Source of the DNA: JANOMH01 sp031422295 | Lineage (GTDB): Bacteria > Pseudomonadota > Alphaproteobacteria > Rhodobacterales > Rhodobacteraceae | Assembly (NCBI GenBank): GCA_031422295.1 | Contig: JANOQM010000030.1 | Coordinates: 133,184 to 197,183, forward strand | DNA: 64,000 nucleotides | Reading direction: 5' to 3' | Part shown: positions 42,945 to 51,563 of the stretch, piece after piece | Numbering within the stretch: position 1 is the first letter of the stretch | Layout: each line of letters opens with the position of its first letter | The notes under the pieces: generated by a model | Database searches by the model: none | Told to the model about the DNA's origin: nothing | Seen by the model: only the letters and a program-made list of their open reading frames with translations | Position numbers and translations under genes: made by a program

Positions 42945-45134
42945 ATGACTGATTTTTTCCATGAAGGCGATCTGGTCGGCGTCCTGACCACGCAACCGCT
43001 GGACCGGCTGTTGGACTACACCGCCCCCGAAGGCGGCTGTTGGCTGGGGGCCTTTGTCGAAGTGCCGCTGGGCCCGCGCAAGGTGTTGGGTGTGGTCTGG
43101 GGGCCGGGCAAGGGCGATTATGACCGGGCCAAGATCAAAGGCGTGACCCGCGTGCTGGACGCCGCCCCGATGAAATCCGACATGCGCAGCTTTTTGCACA
43201 AGGTCGCCGATTACACCCTGACCCCGATGCCCGCGATGCTGCGCCTTGCCACCCGCGCGCCCGGTCTTGGCGATGCGCCGTCGATGCGGGTGGTGTACCG
43301 GCTAGGGTCCAAGGACCCCGACCGGCTGACCGAGGCGCGGGAAAAGGTGCTGGGGGTGCTGCGGGATTATGGCGGACTTGCCCTGACCATGACCGAGCTG
43401 GCCGAAAGTGCCGGGGTTGGAACGTCGGTCGTCAAGGGGCTGGTCAAACAGGGCGCGATTTCCGAGGAGGAAGCGCCCCGTGATGTGCCCTATCCCCGCC
43501 TTGACCCCGATTATGGCGGCAAGGACCTGACGCCCGATCAGGCGGCAGGCGCGCAAGTGCTGCGCGACGCCGTCCGGTCCGGCGACTATGGCACCACTCT
43601 GTTGCGCGGTGTCACCGGGTCGGGCAAGACCGAAGTCTATCTTGAGGCTGTGGCGCAATGTCTGGCCATGGGGCGGCAGGCACTGGTGCTGCTGCCCGAA
43701 ATCGCCCTGACCGGCGAATTTCTGACCCGGGTCGAGGCGCGGTTCGGGATGCGCCCCGCCGAATGGCATTCCGGCGTGACCATGACCGAACGCCGCCGCT
43801 GTTGGCGGATGGTCGGGCAGGGGGACGCACAACTGGTGGTCGGCGCGCGGTCGGCTTTGTTCCTGCCGTTCCGCGATCTGGGGTTGATCGTGGTCGATGA
43901 GGAGCATGACACGTCGTATAAACAAGAGGACGGGGTGCTGTATAATGCCCGCGATATGGCGGTGTTGCGGGCATCGTTGACCGGGGCGCAGGTGGTGCTG
44001 GCATCCGCCACGCCGTCCTTGGAAAGCTGGGCCAATGCGCAGGCCGGCAAATACCGGCGGCTGGATTTGACCACACGCTTCGGGCTGGCGGTGATGCCGG
44101 TGATGAAGGCCATCGATATGCGGGTCGAAGAATTGCCGGGGAATGCGTGGGTGTCTCCTACCCTACGCCGTGCCGTGGCCGCCCGGATTGAACGCGGCGA
44201 ACAATCCCTGCTGTTCCTGAACCGGCGCGGCTATGCCCCCGTAACTTTGTGCCGGGCTTGTGGCCATCAGATCGGCTGTGACCACTGCGATGCGCGGATG
44301 GTGGAACACCGCTTTTTGAAACGGCTGATGTGCCACCAATGCGGCGAAAGCAAACCGATGCCGAAAATCTGCCCGGCCTGCGGTGCCGAAGACCGGCTGG
44401 CCCCGGTCGGGCCGGGGGTCGAACGGCTGGCCGAAGAAGTGCAGGCGCAGTTCCCCACCGCGCGGGTCGTGGTGCTGTCATCAGACCTGTACGGGTCCGC
44501 CCGGGCGCTGAAAGCCCATATCGAGGCGATCGCCCAAGGCGGCGCTGATATTGTCATCGGCACCCAACTGGTGGCCAAAGGGCATAATTTTCCGCTGCTG
44601 ACCCTCGTGGGGGTGATCGATGCGGACCTTGGCCTGCAAGGCGCGGACTTGCGGGCGGCGGAACGGACGTTTCAACTGATGCGGCAGGTCGCAGGCCGGG
44701 CCGGGCGCATGGAAACCCCGGGCGAAGCGCTGTTGCAGACATTCCAACCCGAACATCCGGTGATCCGGGCGATATTTGCGGGCGATGAGGAAGGGTTCTG
44801 GAGCGCCGAAGCCAATGAGCGCCGCGCCGCCGGTGTGCCGCCATACGGACGCATGGCGGGCGTGATCCTGTCATCGCCCAATGTGCAGGAAGTGTTCGAT
44901 CTGGGGGCCGAGATGGCCCGCAATGACGGCCCCTTGCGTCAGATCGGGGCGCAGGTCTACGGCCCCGCCCCCGCCCCGATTGCGCGGGTGCGCGGGCGGC
45001 ACCGGGTCAGGCTGCTGGTCAAAGCCGATAAAACCGCTCCCTTGCAGGCGGCCCTTGCGGCATGGGTGGCGCAGTTCCGCATTCCCGCGACGCTGCGGCT
45101 GTCCATCGACATCGATCCGCAAAGTTTCCTGTGA
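42945..45134 (+). CDS. priA: Primosomal protein N' (replication restart helicase PriA)
   Basis: A 729-residue superfamily 2 3'-5' DNA helicase that restarts stalled forks. Walker A is G-V-T-G-S-G-K-T-E-V-Y-L, the DEAH-type box is V-V-D-E-E-H-D-T-S-Y-K-Q, and the zinc region has four paired Cys clusters (C-R-A-C-G-x-x-I-G-C-D-H-C, C-H-Q-C-G, C-P-A-C-G). L-V-A-K-G-H-N-F-P and Q-V-A-G-R-A-G-R are motifs V and VI. The N-terminal DNA-binding domain is present. The length is typical. Confidence 0.97.
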   Translation: MTDFFHEGDLVGVLTTQPLDRLLDYTAPEGGCWLGAFVEVPLGPRKVLGVVWGPGKGDYDRAKIKGVTRVLDAAPMKSDMRSFLHKVADYTLTPMPAMLRLATRAPGLGDAPSMRVVYRLGSKDPDRLTEAREKVLGVLRDYGGLALTMTELAESAGVGTSVVKGLVKQGAISEEEAPRDVPYPRLDPDYGGKDLTPDQAAGAQVLRDAVRSGDYGTTLLRGVTGSGKTEVYLEAVAQCLAMGRQALVLLPEIALTGEFLTRVEARFGMRPAEWHSGVTMTERRRCWRMVGQGDAQLVVGARSALFLPFRDLGLIVVDEEHDTSYKQEDGVLYNARDMAVLRASLTGAQVVLASATPSLESWANAQAGKYRRLDLTTRFGLAVMPVMKAIDMRVEELPGNAWVSPTLRRAVAARIERGEQSLLFLNRRGYAPVTLCRACGHQIGCDHCDARMVEHRFLKRLMCHQCGESKPMPKICPACGAEDRLAPVGPGVERLAEEVQAQFPTARVVVLSSDLYGSARALKAHIEAIAQGGADIVIGTQLVAKGHNFPLLTLVGVIDADLGLQGADLRAAERTFQLMRQVAGRAGRMETPGEALLQTFQPEHPVIRAIFAGDEEGFWSAEANERRAAGVPPYGRMAGVILSSPNVQEVFDLGAEMARNDGPLRQIGAQVYGPAPAPIARVRGRHRVRLLVKADKTAPLQAALAAWVAQFRIPATLRLSIDIDPQSFL

Positions 45135-45226
45135 TAACCCATTCTTGACAACGCTTTGTCAAAAATTTTTGGCATAATCCTGCCGGGCACCCTATATCTT
45201 GATCATCCCGTCTACAGGAGCCCGCG

Positions 45227-45877
45227 ATGTTCAACCTGCTGCGCAAGAAAACCGAAATGGTCACTGCTGATGCCGCCCTGCCGGGCCGGTCTGCGCCGAT
45301 CCCTACCGCCACCACGCATTTTATCTTTGACCGCCCGTTGACCGCGGATGTCCCCGCCGGGATGGAAGCGGCAATGTTTGGCATGGGCTGCTTTTGGGGG
45401 GTTGAACGCAAATTCTGGGCCCTAAACGGCGTCTGGCTGACCATGGTCGGCTATGCCGCAGGCTATACAAGGAATGCGACCTATGAAGAGGTCTGCACCG
45501 GGCGGTCAGGCCATAACGAAGTGGTCCGGGTGGTCTATGATCCGGCAGTGATCAGCTATGAAACGCTGCTGAAGGTATTCTGGGAGGGACATGATCCGAC
45601 CCAGGGGATGCGGCAGGGCAATGATGCGGGCACGCAGTACCGGTCGGGCATATATACGTTTTCGGATGCACAGGCAGCGGCTGCCGCTGCATCCAAGGCC
45701 ACGTTCGGACCGCGCCTTTTGGCGGCGGGCTATGGCGCGATCACGACCGAAATCATCCCGGCCACCGTGTTTTACTTTGCCGAAGGCTATCATCAGCAAT
45801 ATCTGGCCAAGAATCCCGCAGGCTATTGCGGGATTGGCGGGACCGGGGTGACCTGTCCGATTGGTGTCGCGGTCTGA
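45227..45877 (+). CDS. msrA: Peptide-methionine (S)-S-oxide reductase MsrA
   Basis: A 216-residue repair enzyme that reduces the S form of methionine sulfoxide. The active-site motif is G-M-G-C-F-W-G-V-E-R; G-Y-A-A-G-Y-T-x-N-x-T-Y-E-E-V-C-T-G-R-S-G-H-N-E-V-V follows and is standard. A recycling Cys pair is near the C terminus (G-Y-C-G-I-G-G and V-T-C-P). The N-terminal 50 residues form an extension without a signal sequence. Its ATG has GGAG 7 nt upstream. Confidence 0.97.
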   Translation: MFNLLRKKTEMVTADAALPGRSAPIPTATTHFIFDRPLTADVPAGMEAAMFGMGCFWGVERKFWALNGVWLTMVGYAAGYTRNATYEEVCTGRSGHNEVVRVVYDPAVISYETLLKVFWEGHDPTQGMRQGNDAGTQYRSGIYTFSDAQAAAAAASKATFGPRLLAAGYGAITTEIIPATVFYFAEGYHQQYLAKNPAGYCGIGGTGVTCPIGVAV

Positions 45878-45886
45878 ACAGGCAAA

Positions 45887-45941
45887 GGGGGGCGCTGCCC
45901 CCCGGCCTTTGGCCTCCCCCCGGGATATTTGGGAACAAAAG
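45887..45941 (+). repeat. GC hairpin plus tail motif after msrA
   Basis: GGGGGGC-GCT-GCCCCCC (45887-45903) forms a strong stem directly after the stop codon. It is followed by CCTCCCCCCGGGATATTT and then GGGAACAAAAGAATT, a variant of the tail motif. There is no U-run directly after the stem. Confidence 0.7.
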
Positions 45942-46021
45942 AATTGGCAGGACCGGAAGGCTCACTTGCCCCTGCGCAACTGTAAGCCTATGGGAACCCG
46001 TCGCAACGCGGAGGTTTTGCC

Positions 46022-46894
46022 ATGACCATGTATTCAGCCTTGACCACGTTGCCGGGGCAAGATGCTGCCGAAGCCTTGGCCGAGGCGCTGGAGTATCTGG
46101 AGCCTGCGCCGTTTGGCGTGGGTGTATTCGAGATCGAGGATGGGTCTGGCCTGCGCGAGGTCGGAGCCTATTTCGAGGCTATTCCGGATGATATCGGGTT
46201 GGCCCTGTTGGCGGCAAGTCATGGCGCACGGCCGTTTGCCGTGTCCGAAGTGCCTGATGTGGATTGGGTGGCCAAGGTCAAACGTGAATTGAGCCCGGTC
46301 GAAGCGGGGCGATTCTTTGTTTATGGCAGCCATGATGCGGACCGCGTACCGCCGGGCAAGGTGGCGCTGCTGATCGAGGCAGCCATGGCCTTTGGCACCG
46401 GGCACCATGGCACAACGCTGGGCTGTCTGCGGGCGCTGGACCGGCTGGTCGATGCGGGCTTTGTGGCACAGCATGTGGCCGATGTGGGTTGTGGCACCGC
46501 CGTGCTGGGGATGGCGGCGGCGCATGTGTTTGCAAACCCGGTGATCGCCAGCGATATCGATCCTGTTGCGGTCGAAGTGGCGGCGGCAAATGTGGCGGCA
46601 AACGGGCTGGCAGGCCGGGTCGAATGTGTCGAGGCTACAGGGTTTGATGACCCCGCACTGGCCGCCGGTGCGCCCTATGATCTGGTTTTTGCAAATATCC
46701 TGAAAGGCCCGCTGATCGCGCTGGCCCCCGACATGGGATCCCATGTTTCTAAGGACGGCTATGTGATTCTCTCGGGTATTTTGAACGAGCAAGCCGATGA
46801 AGTGGCCGTCGTTTATGCACGCTTTGGGTTCAATGTGACGCAACGTGAAGAGATTGTTGAATGGACGACTTTAACCTTGCGCAAAGTTTCCTAA
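46022..46894 (+). CDS. prmA: Ribosomal protein L11 methyltransferase PrmA
   Basis: A 290-residue SAM-dependent methyltransferase that trimethylates L11. The SAM motif is V-A-D-V-G-C-G-T-A-V-L-G-M-A-A, followed by A-S-D-I-D-P-V-A-V-E and the catalytic post-I motif F-A-N-I-L-K-G-P-L. M-A-F-G-T-G-H-H-G-T-T-L-G is the PrmA-specific segment. The N-terminal domain, which contacts L11, fills about residues 1-70. GGAGG precedes the ATG at 46022 by 7 nt. Confidence 0.96.
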   Translation: MTMYSALTTLPGQDAAEALAEALEYLEPAPFGVGVFEIEDGSGLREVGAYFEAIPDDIGLALLAASHGARPFAVSEVPDVDWVAKVKRELSPVEAGRFFVYGSHDADRVPPGKVALLIEAAMAFGTGHHGTTLGCLRALDRLVDAGFVAQHVADVGCGTAVLGMAAAHVFANPVIASDIDPVAVEVAAANVAANGLAGRVECVEATGFDDPALAAGAPYDLVFANILKGPLIALAPDMGSHVSKDGYVILSGILNEQADEVAVVYARFGFNVTQREEIVEWTTLTLRKVS

Positions 46895-46996
46895 AATCAG
46901 GCGAAAATTGGTGCGTCTTCAGCGGCCTGCCCAAGTTTTGCCACATTTGGCAGACATTTTGCGCTTGTGAGGTGGGGACTTCACTTGGAGGCTGCC

Positions 46997-47341
46997 ATGG
47001 CCCACGCTGATCTTAACTTTGAACAACGGGTGCGCCGATTGGCGCACAAGCACCGTCGCATGTCGACCGGTATCGTCCACCGTATGGGGAGCGATGGTCT
47101 GGTGACGGCACATGCCCGCCGCCGTATGCCCAGCTTTCCTTTGCGCGGACTGTTGGTGCTGTTTGGTGCGGCTTTCCTGTTCAAGGCATTCCTTTTCGCC
47201 GCTTTGGGTGGCTCGATCTACCAAGAGCGCGTCGCGCTTTTGCAAAGCGGCAGTATCGTTGAGCAAGGCGGTGCATGGGTCATGCAAGCCGATCCAGCGA
47301 CAGTCTGGTTTGCGGCACAGTTGAATTCATTGATGATGTAA
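46997..47341 (+). CDS. Small membrane-anchored protein of unknown function
   Basis: A 114-residue protein with a basic N-terminal half (H-K-H-R-R-M, A-R-R-R-M) and one hydrophobic helix at about residues 48-70 (L-R-G-L-L-V-L-F-G-A-A-F-L-F-K-A-F-L-F-A). The C-terminal part is likely periplasmic. No family is recognised. The ATG at 46997 has a GGAG site 6 nt upstream; the longer frame has no such support. It is followed by a terminator and looks monocistronic. Confidence 0.75.
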   Translation: MAHADLNFEQRVRRLAHKHRRMSTGIVHRMGSDGLVTAHARRRMPSFPLRGLLVLFGAAFLFKAFLFAALGGSIYQERVALLQSGSIVEQGGAWVMQADPATVWFAAQLNSLMM

Positions 47342-47431
47342 GGAAAGGCGAGTGGCCGGATGGCCGTTCGCTGTGTTCCTGAGACCGCGCCATCTGGTTC
47401 GGTGCAGGTGAAATATCACAAACAGCAAAAT

Positions 47432-47459
47432 GCCGCCTCGGGGATCCGAAGCGGCTTTT
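47432..47459. terminator. Rho-independent terminator between convergent small genes
   Basis: GCCGC-C-TCGG-GGAT-CCGA-A-GCGGC forms a 9-bp stem with one C/A mismatch, followed by TTTT. It terminates the 46997-47341 gene; read on the other strand it is also followed by a short U-rich stretch and may serve the DUF1127 gene. Confidence 0.85.
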
Positions 47460-47484
47460 GTAAGTTAAGATGGTCGTTCAGTTG

Positions 47485-47536
47485 GTCAGATCCGGCCGCT
47501 TTTGGCGGCTGTCAGATCCTGCCGCTTTTGGCGGCG
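47485..47536. repeat. Tandem 26-bp duplication at the end of the DUF1127 gene
   Basis: TCAGATCCGGCCGCTTTTGG with CGGC is followed directly by TCAGATCCTGCCGCTTTTGG with CGGC. The second copy contains the stop codon and last codons of the DUF1127 gene; the first lies just outside. It looks like a slipped duplication of the gene's 3' tip. Confidence 0.75.
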
Positions 47537-47727
47537 ATCAGGTCAATGTCGCCCCGGCACAGGCCGATATCATCAAGTTCGCGGGCCGACAGACGCGACA
47601 GCGACTTGCGGGTGATGCGGGCATCGTTCCAGTCGGATACAGCGCCGAACATCGTCGTCATCAGGTGAGAGATCCGGGAGCCAGTCGAGGCGTCCGACAG
47701 AGAGCGGGTGGTGTCATAAGCGGCCAT
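47512..47727 (-). CDS. DUF1127 (YjiS-like) small protein
   Basis: A 71-residue basic protein. The C-terminal half is the DUF1127 domain: W-N-D-A-R-I-T-R-K-S-L-S-R-L-S-A-R-E-L-D-D-I-G-L-C-R-G-D-I-D, with L-S-x-R-x-L-x-D-I-G-L-x-R-x-D-I as the signature. Such proteins bind RNA or affect RNA turnover and are often stress-induced in Rhodobacterales (for example CcaF1). The ATG at 47727 is chosen by the family layout. A tandem duplication touches its end. Confidence 0.88.
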   Translation of the reverse strand: MAAYDTTRSLSDASTGSRISHLMTTMFGAVSDWNDARITRKSLSRLSARELDDIGLCRGDIDLIAAKSGRI

Positions 47728-48051
47728 GGCCAAGTTTCCTAATCGGGGCTGCTGCATTGCAGCGATGTGTCTTGATGCGCAGGAGATAGGATGCCCGCCA
47801 AATTTTCACCAGTTGCGAAATCGCATAGGTCTTATGCAAATTCTGCAGATCACGCCTAGTTGATAAGCTTATGTAAAACATTGGTAAAATTTTGCCTCTC
47901 GGGGTCGGAATCAAGAATCGGGATGTCGCTTTCAGATAGCGATTGTGGCGCCACTGTGACTTTTGCTGCGACGCGGCGCAAATCCCCCCCTTTCCTCATG
48001 TTCCCCGTTTGTGCTAGACTTGCAACACTACCAACAAAAAGCGGGGCGGGG
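47728..48051. other. 324-bp divergent gap between the DUF1127 gene and ruvC
   Basis: No convincing gene is present. The gap is more A/T-rich than its surroundings and must hold both promoters. A GCATAGGTCTTATGC palindrome-like element (arms GCATA/TATGC, 47823-47837) lies about 100 bp upstream of the DUF1127 start. No clear -35/-10 pair stands out on either strand. Confidence 0.6.
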
Positions 48052-48558
48052 ATGCGGGTTTTGGGGATTGATCCGGGGTTGCGCCACATGGGTTGGGGCG
48101 TGATCGAGGTCGATGGACCCCGCATTCGCCATGTCGCCAATGGTGTCTGCACGTCTGTAGGCGATGATCTGGGCGTACGTCTGGTGTCGCTTTTTGACCA
48201 ATTGACCGCTGTTCTGGCCACTTATACCCCGGATGCCGCTGCGGTTGAGCAGACCTTTGTCAACCGCGACGGGGCTGCCACGCTAAAGCTGGGGCAGGCG
48301 CGGGGGATCGCCATGCTGGTCCCCGCGCAAGCCGGATTGGCCGTGGGCGAATATGCCCCAAATGCCGTCAAGAAGGCTGTGGTCGGTGTTGGGCATGCCG
48401 ATAAGGCGCAGATCGATCACATGATCCGGCTGCATTTGCCGGGGGTGGTGCTGGCTGGCCCCGATGCGGCGGATGCCTTGGCCATTGCGATTTGTCATGC
48501 GCATCATCTTCAATCGGCCGGGCATTTGAGCCGGGCGATTTTGAGGGCTGCGGGATGA
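48052..48558 (+). CDS. ruvC: Crossover junction endodeoxyribonuclease RuvC
   Basis: A 168-residue nuclease that cuts Holliday junctions. The four acidic residues are visible: Asp in L-G-I-D-P-G-L-R, Glu in A-A-V-E-Q-T-F-V-N, then the Asp pair near the C terminus in D-A-A-D-A-L-A-I-A-I-C-H-A. The ATG at 48052 gives M-R-V-L-G-I-D-P-G, the universal start. Its stop overlaps ruvA by 4 bp (ATGA). Confidence 0.97.
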   Translation: MRVLGIDPGLRHMGWGVIEVDGPRIRHVANGVCTSVGDDLGVRLVSLFDQLTAVLATYTPDAAAVEQTFVNRDGAATLKLGQARGIAMLVPAQAGLAVGEYAPNAVKKAVVGVGHADKAQIDHMIRLHLPGVVLAGPDAADALAIAICHAHHLQSAGHLSRAILRAAG

Positions 48559-49220
48559 TTGGCAAGATTGCGGGGCGGCTGGATTACCGCGCGGCGGACC
48601 ATGTGTTGATTGATGTGCGCGGGGTCGGCTATCTGGTCACGGTATCGGACCGGGTGATGGCGGCGCTGCCGCCTGTGGGCGAGGCGGTGGCACTTTATAC
48701 TGATCTGCTGGTCCGCGAGGACCTGTTGCAATTGTTCGGGTTTCTGACCCTGGCCGAAAAGGAATGGCACCGCTTGCTGATGTCGGTCCAGGGCGTTGGG
48801 GCAAAGGCGTCGATGGCTATACTAGGCGCTTTGGGGCCAGACGGCGTGGGCCGGGCGATTGCTTTGGGTGATTGGTCTGCCGTGGCCCGCGCCAAAGGGA
48901 TTGGCCCCAAGACGGCGCAGCGGATTGTGCTGGAGCTTAAGGATAAAGCCCCCGGCGTGATGGCGATGGGTGGGACTGTTCAGGCCGCCTTGGGCGATGA
49001 GGTGATCGAGGTGATTGAGCCCAAGCGCCGGGTCGCAACCCCGGTGCAGGCCGATCCGAAGGCCGAAGTCCAAGCCGAGGCTTTATCTGCCCTGACCAAT
49101 CTGGGCTATGCCCCGTCCGAGGCGATGGCGGCCGTGGCCCGCGCTGCGGTCGAAGCGCCCGATGCCGCAACCCCGGCGCTGATCCGGGCTGCGCTGCGGC
49201 TGCTGGCGCCGAAGGGGTAG
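48555..49220 (+). CDS. ruvA: Holliday junction branch migration complex subunit RuvA
   Basis: A 221-residue protein that binds Holliday junctions as a tetramer and loads RuvB. It begins M-I-G-K-I-A-G-R-L-D-Y; the OB domain is followed by helix-hairpin-helix motifs, L-L-M-S-V-Q-G-V-G-A-K-A-S-M-A-I-L and A-K-G-I-G-P-K-T-A-Q-R-I-V-L-E-L-K-D-K. The C-terminal domain III, A-L-x-N-L-G-Y-A-P-S-E-A, contacts RuvB. It overlaps ruvC by 4 bp and is 4 bp before the inserted unknown gene. Confidence 0.97.
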   Translation: MIGKIAGRLDYRAADHVLIDVRGVGYLVTVSDRVMAALPPVGEAVALYTDLLVREDLLQLFGFLTLAEKEWHRLLMSVQGVGAKASMAILGALGPDGVGRAIALGDWSAVARAKGIGPKTAQRIVLELKDKAPGVMAMGGTVQAALGDEVIEVIEPKRRVATPVQADPKAEVQAEALSALTNLGYAPSEAMAAVARAAVEAPDAATPALIRAALRLLAPKG

Positions 49221-49224
49221 GGGG

Positions 49225-49770
49225 ATGGGTTACGTTCCCCTTGGCATGCCGCGATTTCGCTTTGTCTATTACAATGGCGGAGAGATGCTGCTGATCCCGG
49301 CAAAACGGATTGTTGTAGCGATGATTTTTCTGACAGTGTGGCTGGGAGGATGGACGATCGGCGGGATTGCCGCCATGGGCGAACTGATTGAAGCGTTCGA
49401 TCCGCTCCAAGCCATCGGGTTCGTTGCTTGGGCCTTTGGATGGACTTATGCCGGAAGCATTTTAACATGGATGTTGGCTGGCTCCGAGTCTGTGCGGATG
49501 CGGGGTGGTGATCTAGAGATCGGGTATGCGGTTTTCGGACTAGGACGACGCAAACTATTTCGTGGGGCCGATGTGAAGTCGCTTCAGACGTTGCCGGGGG
49601 CCGGAATTTGGCACAAGAGGCAGGCTCCGCCCATGCCGGTTTTTGGGCAATCGCGGGGAACCGTTCGTTTCAGTTATGGTTCGCGGACACAGTCATTTGG
49701 GTTCGGCTTGGATGAAACCGAGGCCGCTGAGGTTATCGCCTGGCTGCGCAAGAGGTTGCCGAATGCATGA
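49225..49770 (+). CDS. Unknown membrane protein inserted between ruvA and ruvB
   Basis: A 181-residue protein that I do not recognise. Two hydrophobic helices lie at about residues 27-53 and 63-85 (G-F-V-A-W-A-F-G-W-T-Y-A-G-S-I-L-T-W-M-L). The remaining 95 residues are a soluble beta-rich part, R-M-R-G-G-D-L-E-I-G-Y-A-V-F-G-L-G-R-R-K, like a small PH-like domain facing the cytoplasm. Its stop overlaps the ruvB start by 8 bp, so it is co-translated with ruvB. Codons are less G/C-rich than those of ruvA or ruvB. A membrane protein between these DNA-repair genes is unusual. Confidence 0.75.
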   Translation: MGYVPLGMPRFRFVYYNGGEMLLIPAKRIVVAMIFLTVWLGGWTIGGIAAMGELIEAFDPLQAIGFVAWAFGWTYAGSILTWMLAGSESVRMRGGDLEIGYAVFGLGRRKLFRGADVKSLQTLPGAGIWHKRQAPPMPVFGQSRGTVRFSYGSRTQSFGFGLDETEAAEVIAWLRKRLPNA

Positions 49771-50794
49771 AGATGTAAACCCTGACCCCCTTATCCGCCC
49801 CGCGCCGCGCCCCGAGGATGCCGACCGCGCCTTGCGCCCGCAGATGCTGGCTGAATTCATCGGGCAGGCCGATACCCGCGCCAATCTGCGGGTGTTCATC
49901 GATTCGGCCCGGATGCGCGGGCAGGCGATGGATCACACGCTGTTTTATGGCCCGCCTGGGCTGGGCAAAACCACTCTGGCGCAAATCATGGCCCGCGAAC
50001 TGGGGGTTGGGTTTCGGATGACCAGCGGTCCGGTTCTGGCCAAGGCAGGCGATCTGGCCGCCATTCTGACCAATCTTGAAGCCCGCGATGTGCTGTTTAT
50101 TGATGAGATTCACCGGCTGTCCCCGATTGTCGAAGAAGTTTTATATCCCGCCCTTGAGGATTTCGAGCTGGATCTGGTCATTGGTGAGGGGCCGGCCGCC
50201 CGGACGGTGCGGATTGAATTGCAGCCGTTTACGCTGGTCGGCGCGACAACCCGGCTGGGGTTACTGACCACGCCTTTAAGAGACCGCTTTGGCATTCCGA
50301 CCCGGTTGGAGTTCTATACCGTGCCGGAATTGCACCAGATCGTCACCCGTGCGGCCCGGCTGATGGGCACGCCTGCCACGGATGATGGGGCACAGGAAAT
50401 TGCCAGGCGGGCGCGGGGCACCCCCCGGATCGCGGGCCGTTTGCTGCGCCGGGTCGCGGATTTTGCGCTGGTTGAGGGCGACGGCACGGTGACGCAAGCA
50501 ATTGCCGACCGGGCGCTGACCCGGCTGGGCGTGGATCATCTGGGGCTGGATGGCGCGGACCGGCGCTATTTGCGGCTGATTGCGGAAAGTTATCAGGGCG
50601 GGCCGGTGGGGGTGGAGACCCTGAGTGCGGCCCTGAGCGAGCCACGCGATGCGCTGGAGGAAGTGATCGAGCCGTTCCTGCTGCAACAAGGGTTGATCCA
50701 ACGCACGCCCCGGGGCCGGATGCTGGCCCGTGCGGCCTGGGCGCATCTGGGGCTGGAGGCGCCAAAAGGGCAAGGGGATTTGTTCGCGGGGTAA
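49763..50794 (+). CDS. ruvB: Holliday junction branch migration DNA helicase RuvB
   Basis: A 343-residue AAA+ motor. Walker A is Y-G-P-P-G-L-G-K-T-T-L, Walker B is L-F-I-D-E-I-H-R-L, sensor 1 is G-A-T-T-R-L-G-L-L-T-T-P-L-R-D-R-F-G, and the Arg finger is in R-G-T-P-R-I-A-G-R-L-L-R-R-V. R-P-x-x-L-x-E-F-I-G-Q begins the AAA+ fold. The C-terminal winged helix is complete. The ATG at 49763 gives M-H-E-D-V, close to the family start; it overlaps the preceding gene. Confidence 0.97.
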   Translation: MHEDVNPDPLIRPAPRPEDADRALRPQMLAEFIGQADTRANLRVFIDSARMRGQAMDHTLFYGPPGLGKTTLAQIMARELGVGFRMTSGPVLAKAGDLAAILTNLEARDVLFIDEIHRLSPIVEEVLYPALEDFELDLVIGEGPAARTVRIELQPFTLVGATTRLGLLTTPLRDRFGIPTRLEFYTVPELHQIVTRAARLMGTPATDDGAQEIARRARGTPRIAGRLLRRVADFALVEGDGTVTQAIADRALTRLGVDHLGLDGADRRYLRLIAESYQGGPVGVETLSAALSEPRDALEEVIEPFLLQQGLIQRTPRGRMLARAAWAHLGLEAPKGQGDLFAG

Positions 50795-50849
50795 AGGTGC
50801 GACATAATAACCCGTGGCATGTTCAACTAAGGGCAAAGGAGTGGGAAAT

Positions 50850-51563
50850 ATGTTTAAATCAGACACGATCCTGCCACGCTGGCTGATGATCTTGCTGGTG
50901 CCGTCACTGGCGCTGTTGATGCTTGTATTGTGGTCCACAGCGCATTGGCTGGCCCCGGTTTATTATGGTGTGATGGCCTTGCTGGGCTGGGCGCTGCTGG
51001 GGCAGGGGCGCTGGCGTTCTGTGCAGGCCCGGCTGCACCGTTTGCCCGGCCCCGTCTGGCTGCGCTGCATTCTGCTTGGCTATCTGGCCGTGGTGGCCGA
51101 AGAGATGCTGGTCGGCACGAGCTATGCCTTGGCCGAAGGCAATTGGCCTGCCCAATGGTTTCCTCGCATGGCCCAGTTCGTTGCGTTCAATCTGCTGGCT
51201 TTTACCGGCGCGATTCTGGGGCTGGCGCTGGCCTATAGCCGCTTTCCCGGCCTGCGGCCCTGGCACTGGTTGTTGGCCGGGGGCTGGGGGCTGTTTGCCG
51301 AGCGGGTCTGGCTGATCGGCTGGGGCAATCCGATTGCCGGTGCCATCCTCGCCGCTCCGGCGATGGTGGTTTACGCAGTCATCCTCGCCCCGATGATGCT
51401 GTCGCTGCCGGTGCAATCCGGCGTGGTCCGGGCCCCGCTATGGGGCGTGTTGCCGGTTTGGGGGGTCATGTTCCTCGCCTCGGTGCCGGCCGTGGCCGTA
51501 CTGATCCTGCTTCGGTCGGCGTATCCTGCGGCCTTTCCATCCTGCGACTACATCCCGTGCTGA
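50850..51563 (+). CDS. Multi-pass membrane protein of unknown function
   Basis: A 237-residue protein with about seven hydrophobic helices covering nearly the whole chain. A conserved-looking acidic pair lies in L-A-V-V-A-E-E-M-L-V-G-T-S-Y-A-L, within a helix, vaguely like CPBP-type intramembrane proteases (E-E motif), but the downstream His motifs are not clear, so I do not assign it. The ATG at 50850 follows AAAGGAG by 8 nt. Its stop overlaps the ybgC GTG start. Confidence 0.75.
   Translation: MFKSDTILPRWLMILLVPSLALLMLVLWSTAHWLAPVYYGVMALLGWALLGQGRWRSVQARLHRLPGPVWLRCILLGYLAVVAEEMLVGTSYALAEGNWPAQWFPRMAQFVAFNLLAFTGAILGLALAYSRFPGLRPWHWLLAGGWGLFAERVWLIGWGNPIAGAILAAPAMVVYAVILAPMMLSLPVQSGVVRAPLWGVLPVWGVMFLASVPAVAVLILLRSAYPAAFPSCDYIPC

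Noticed and set aside
50850..51563. CPBP intramembrane protease
   Set aside because: An E-E pair is present in a helix, but the later conserved motifs with His are not clear, so I left it as unknown.
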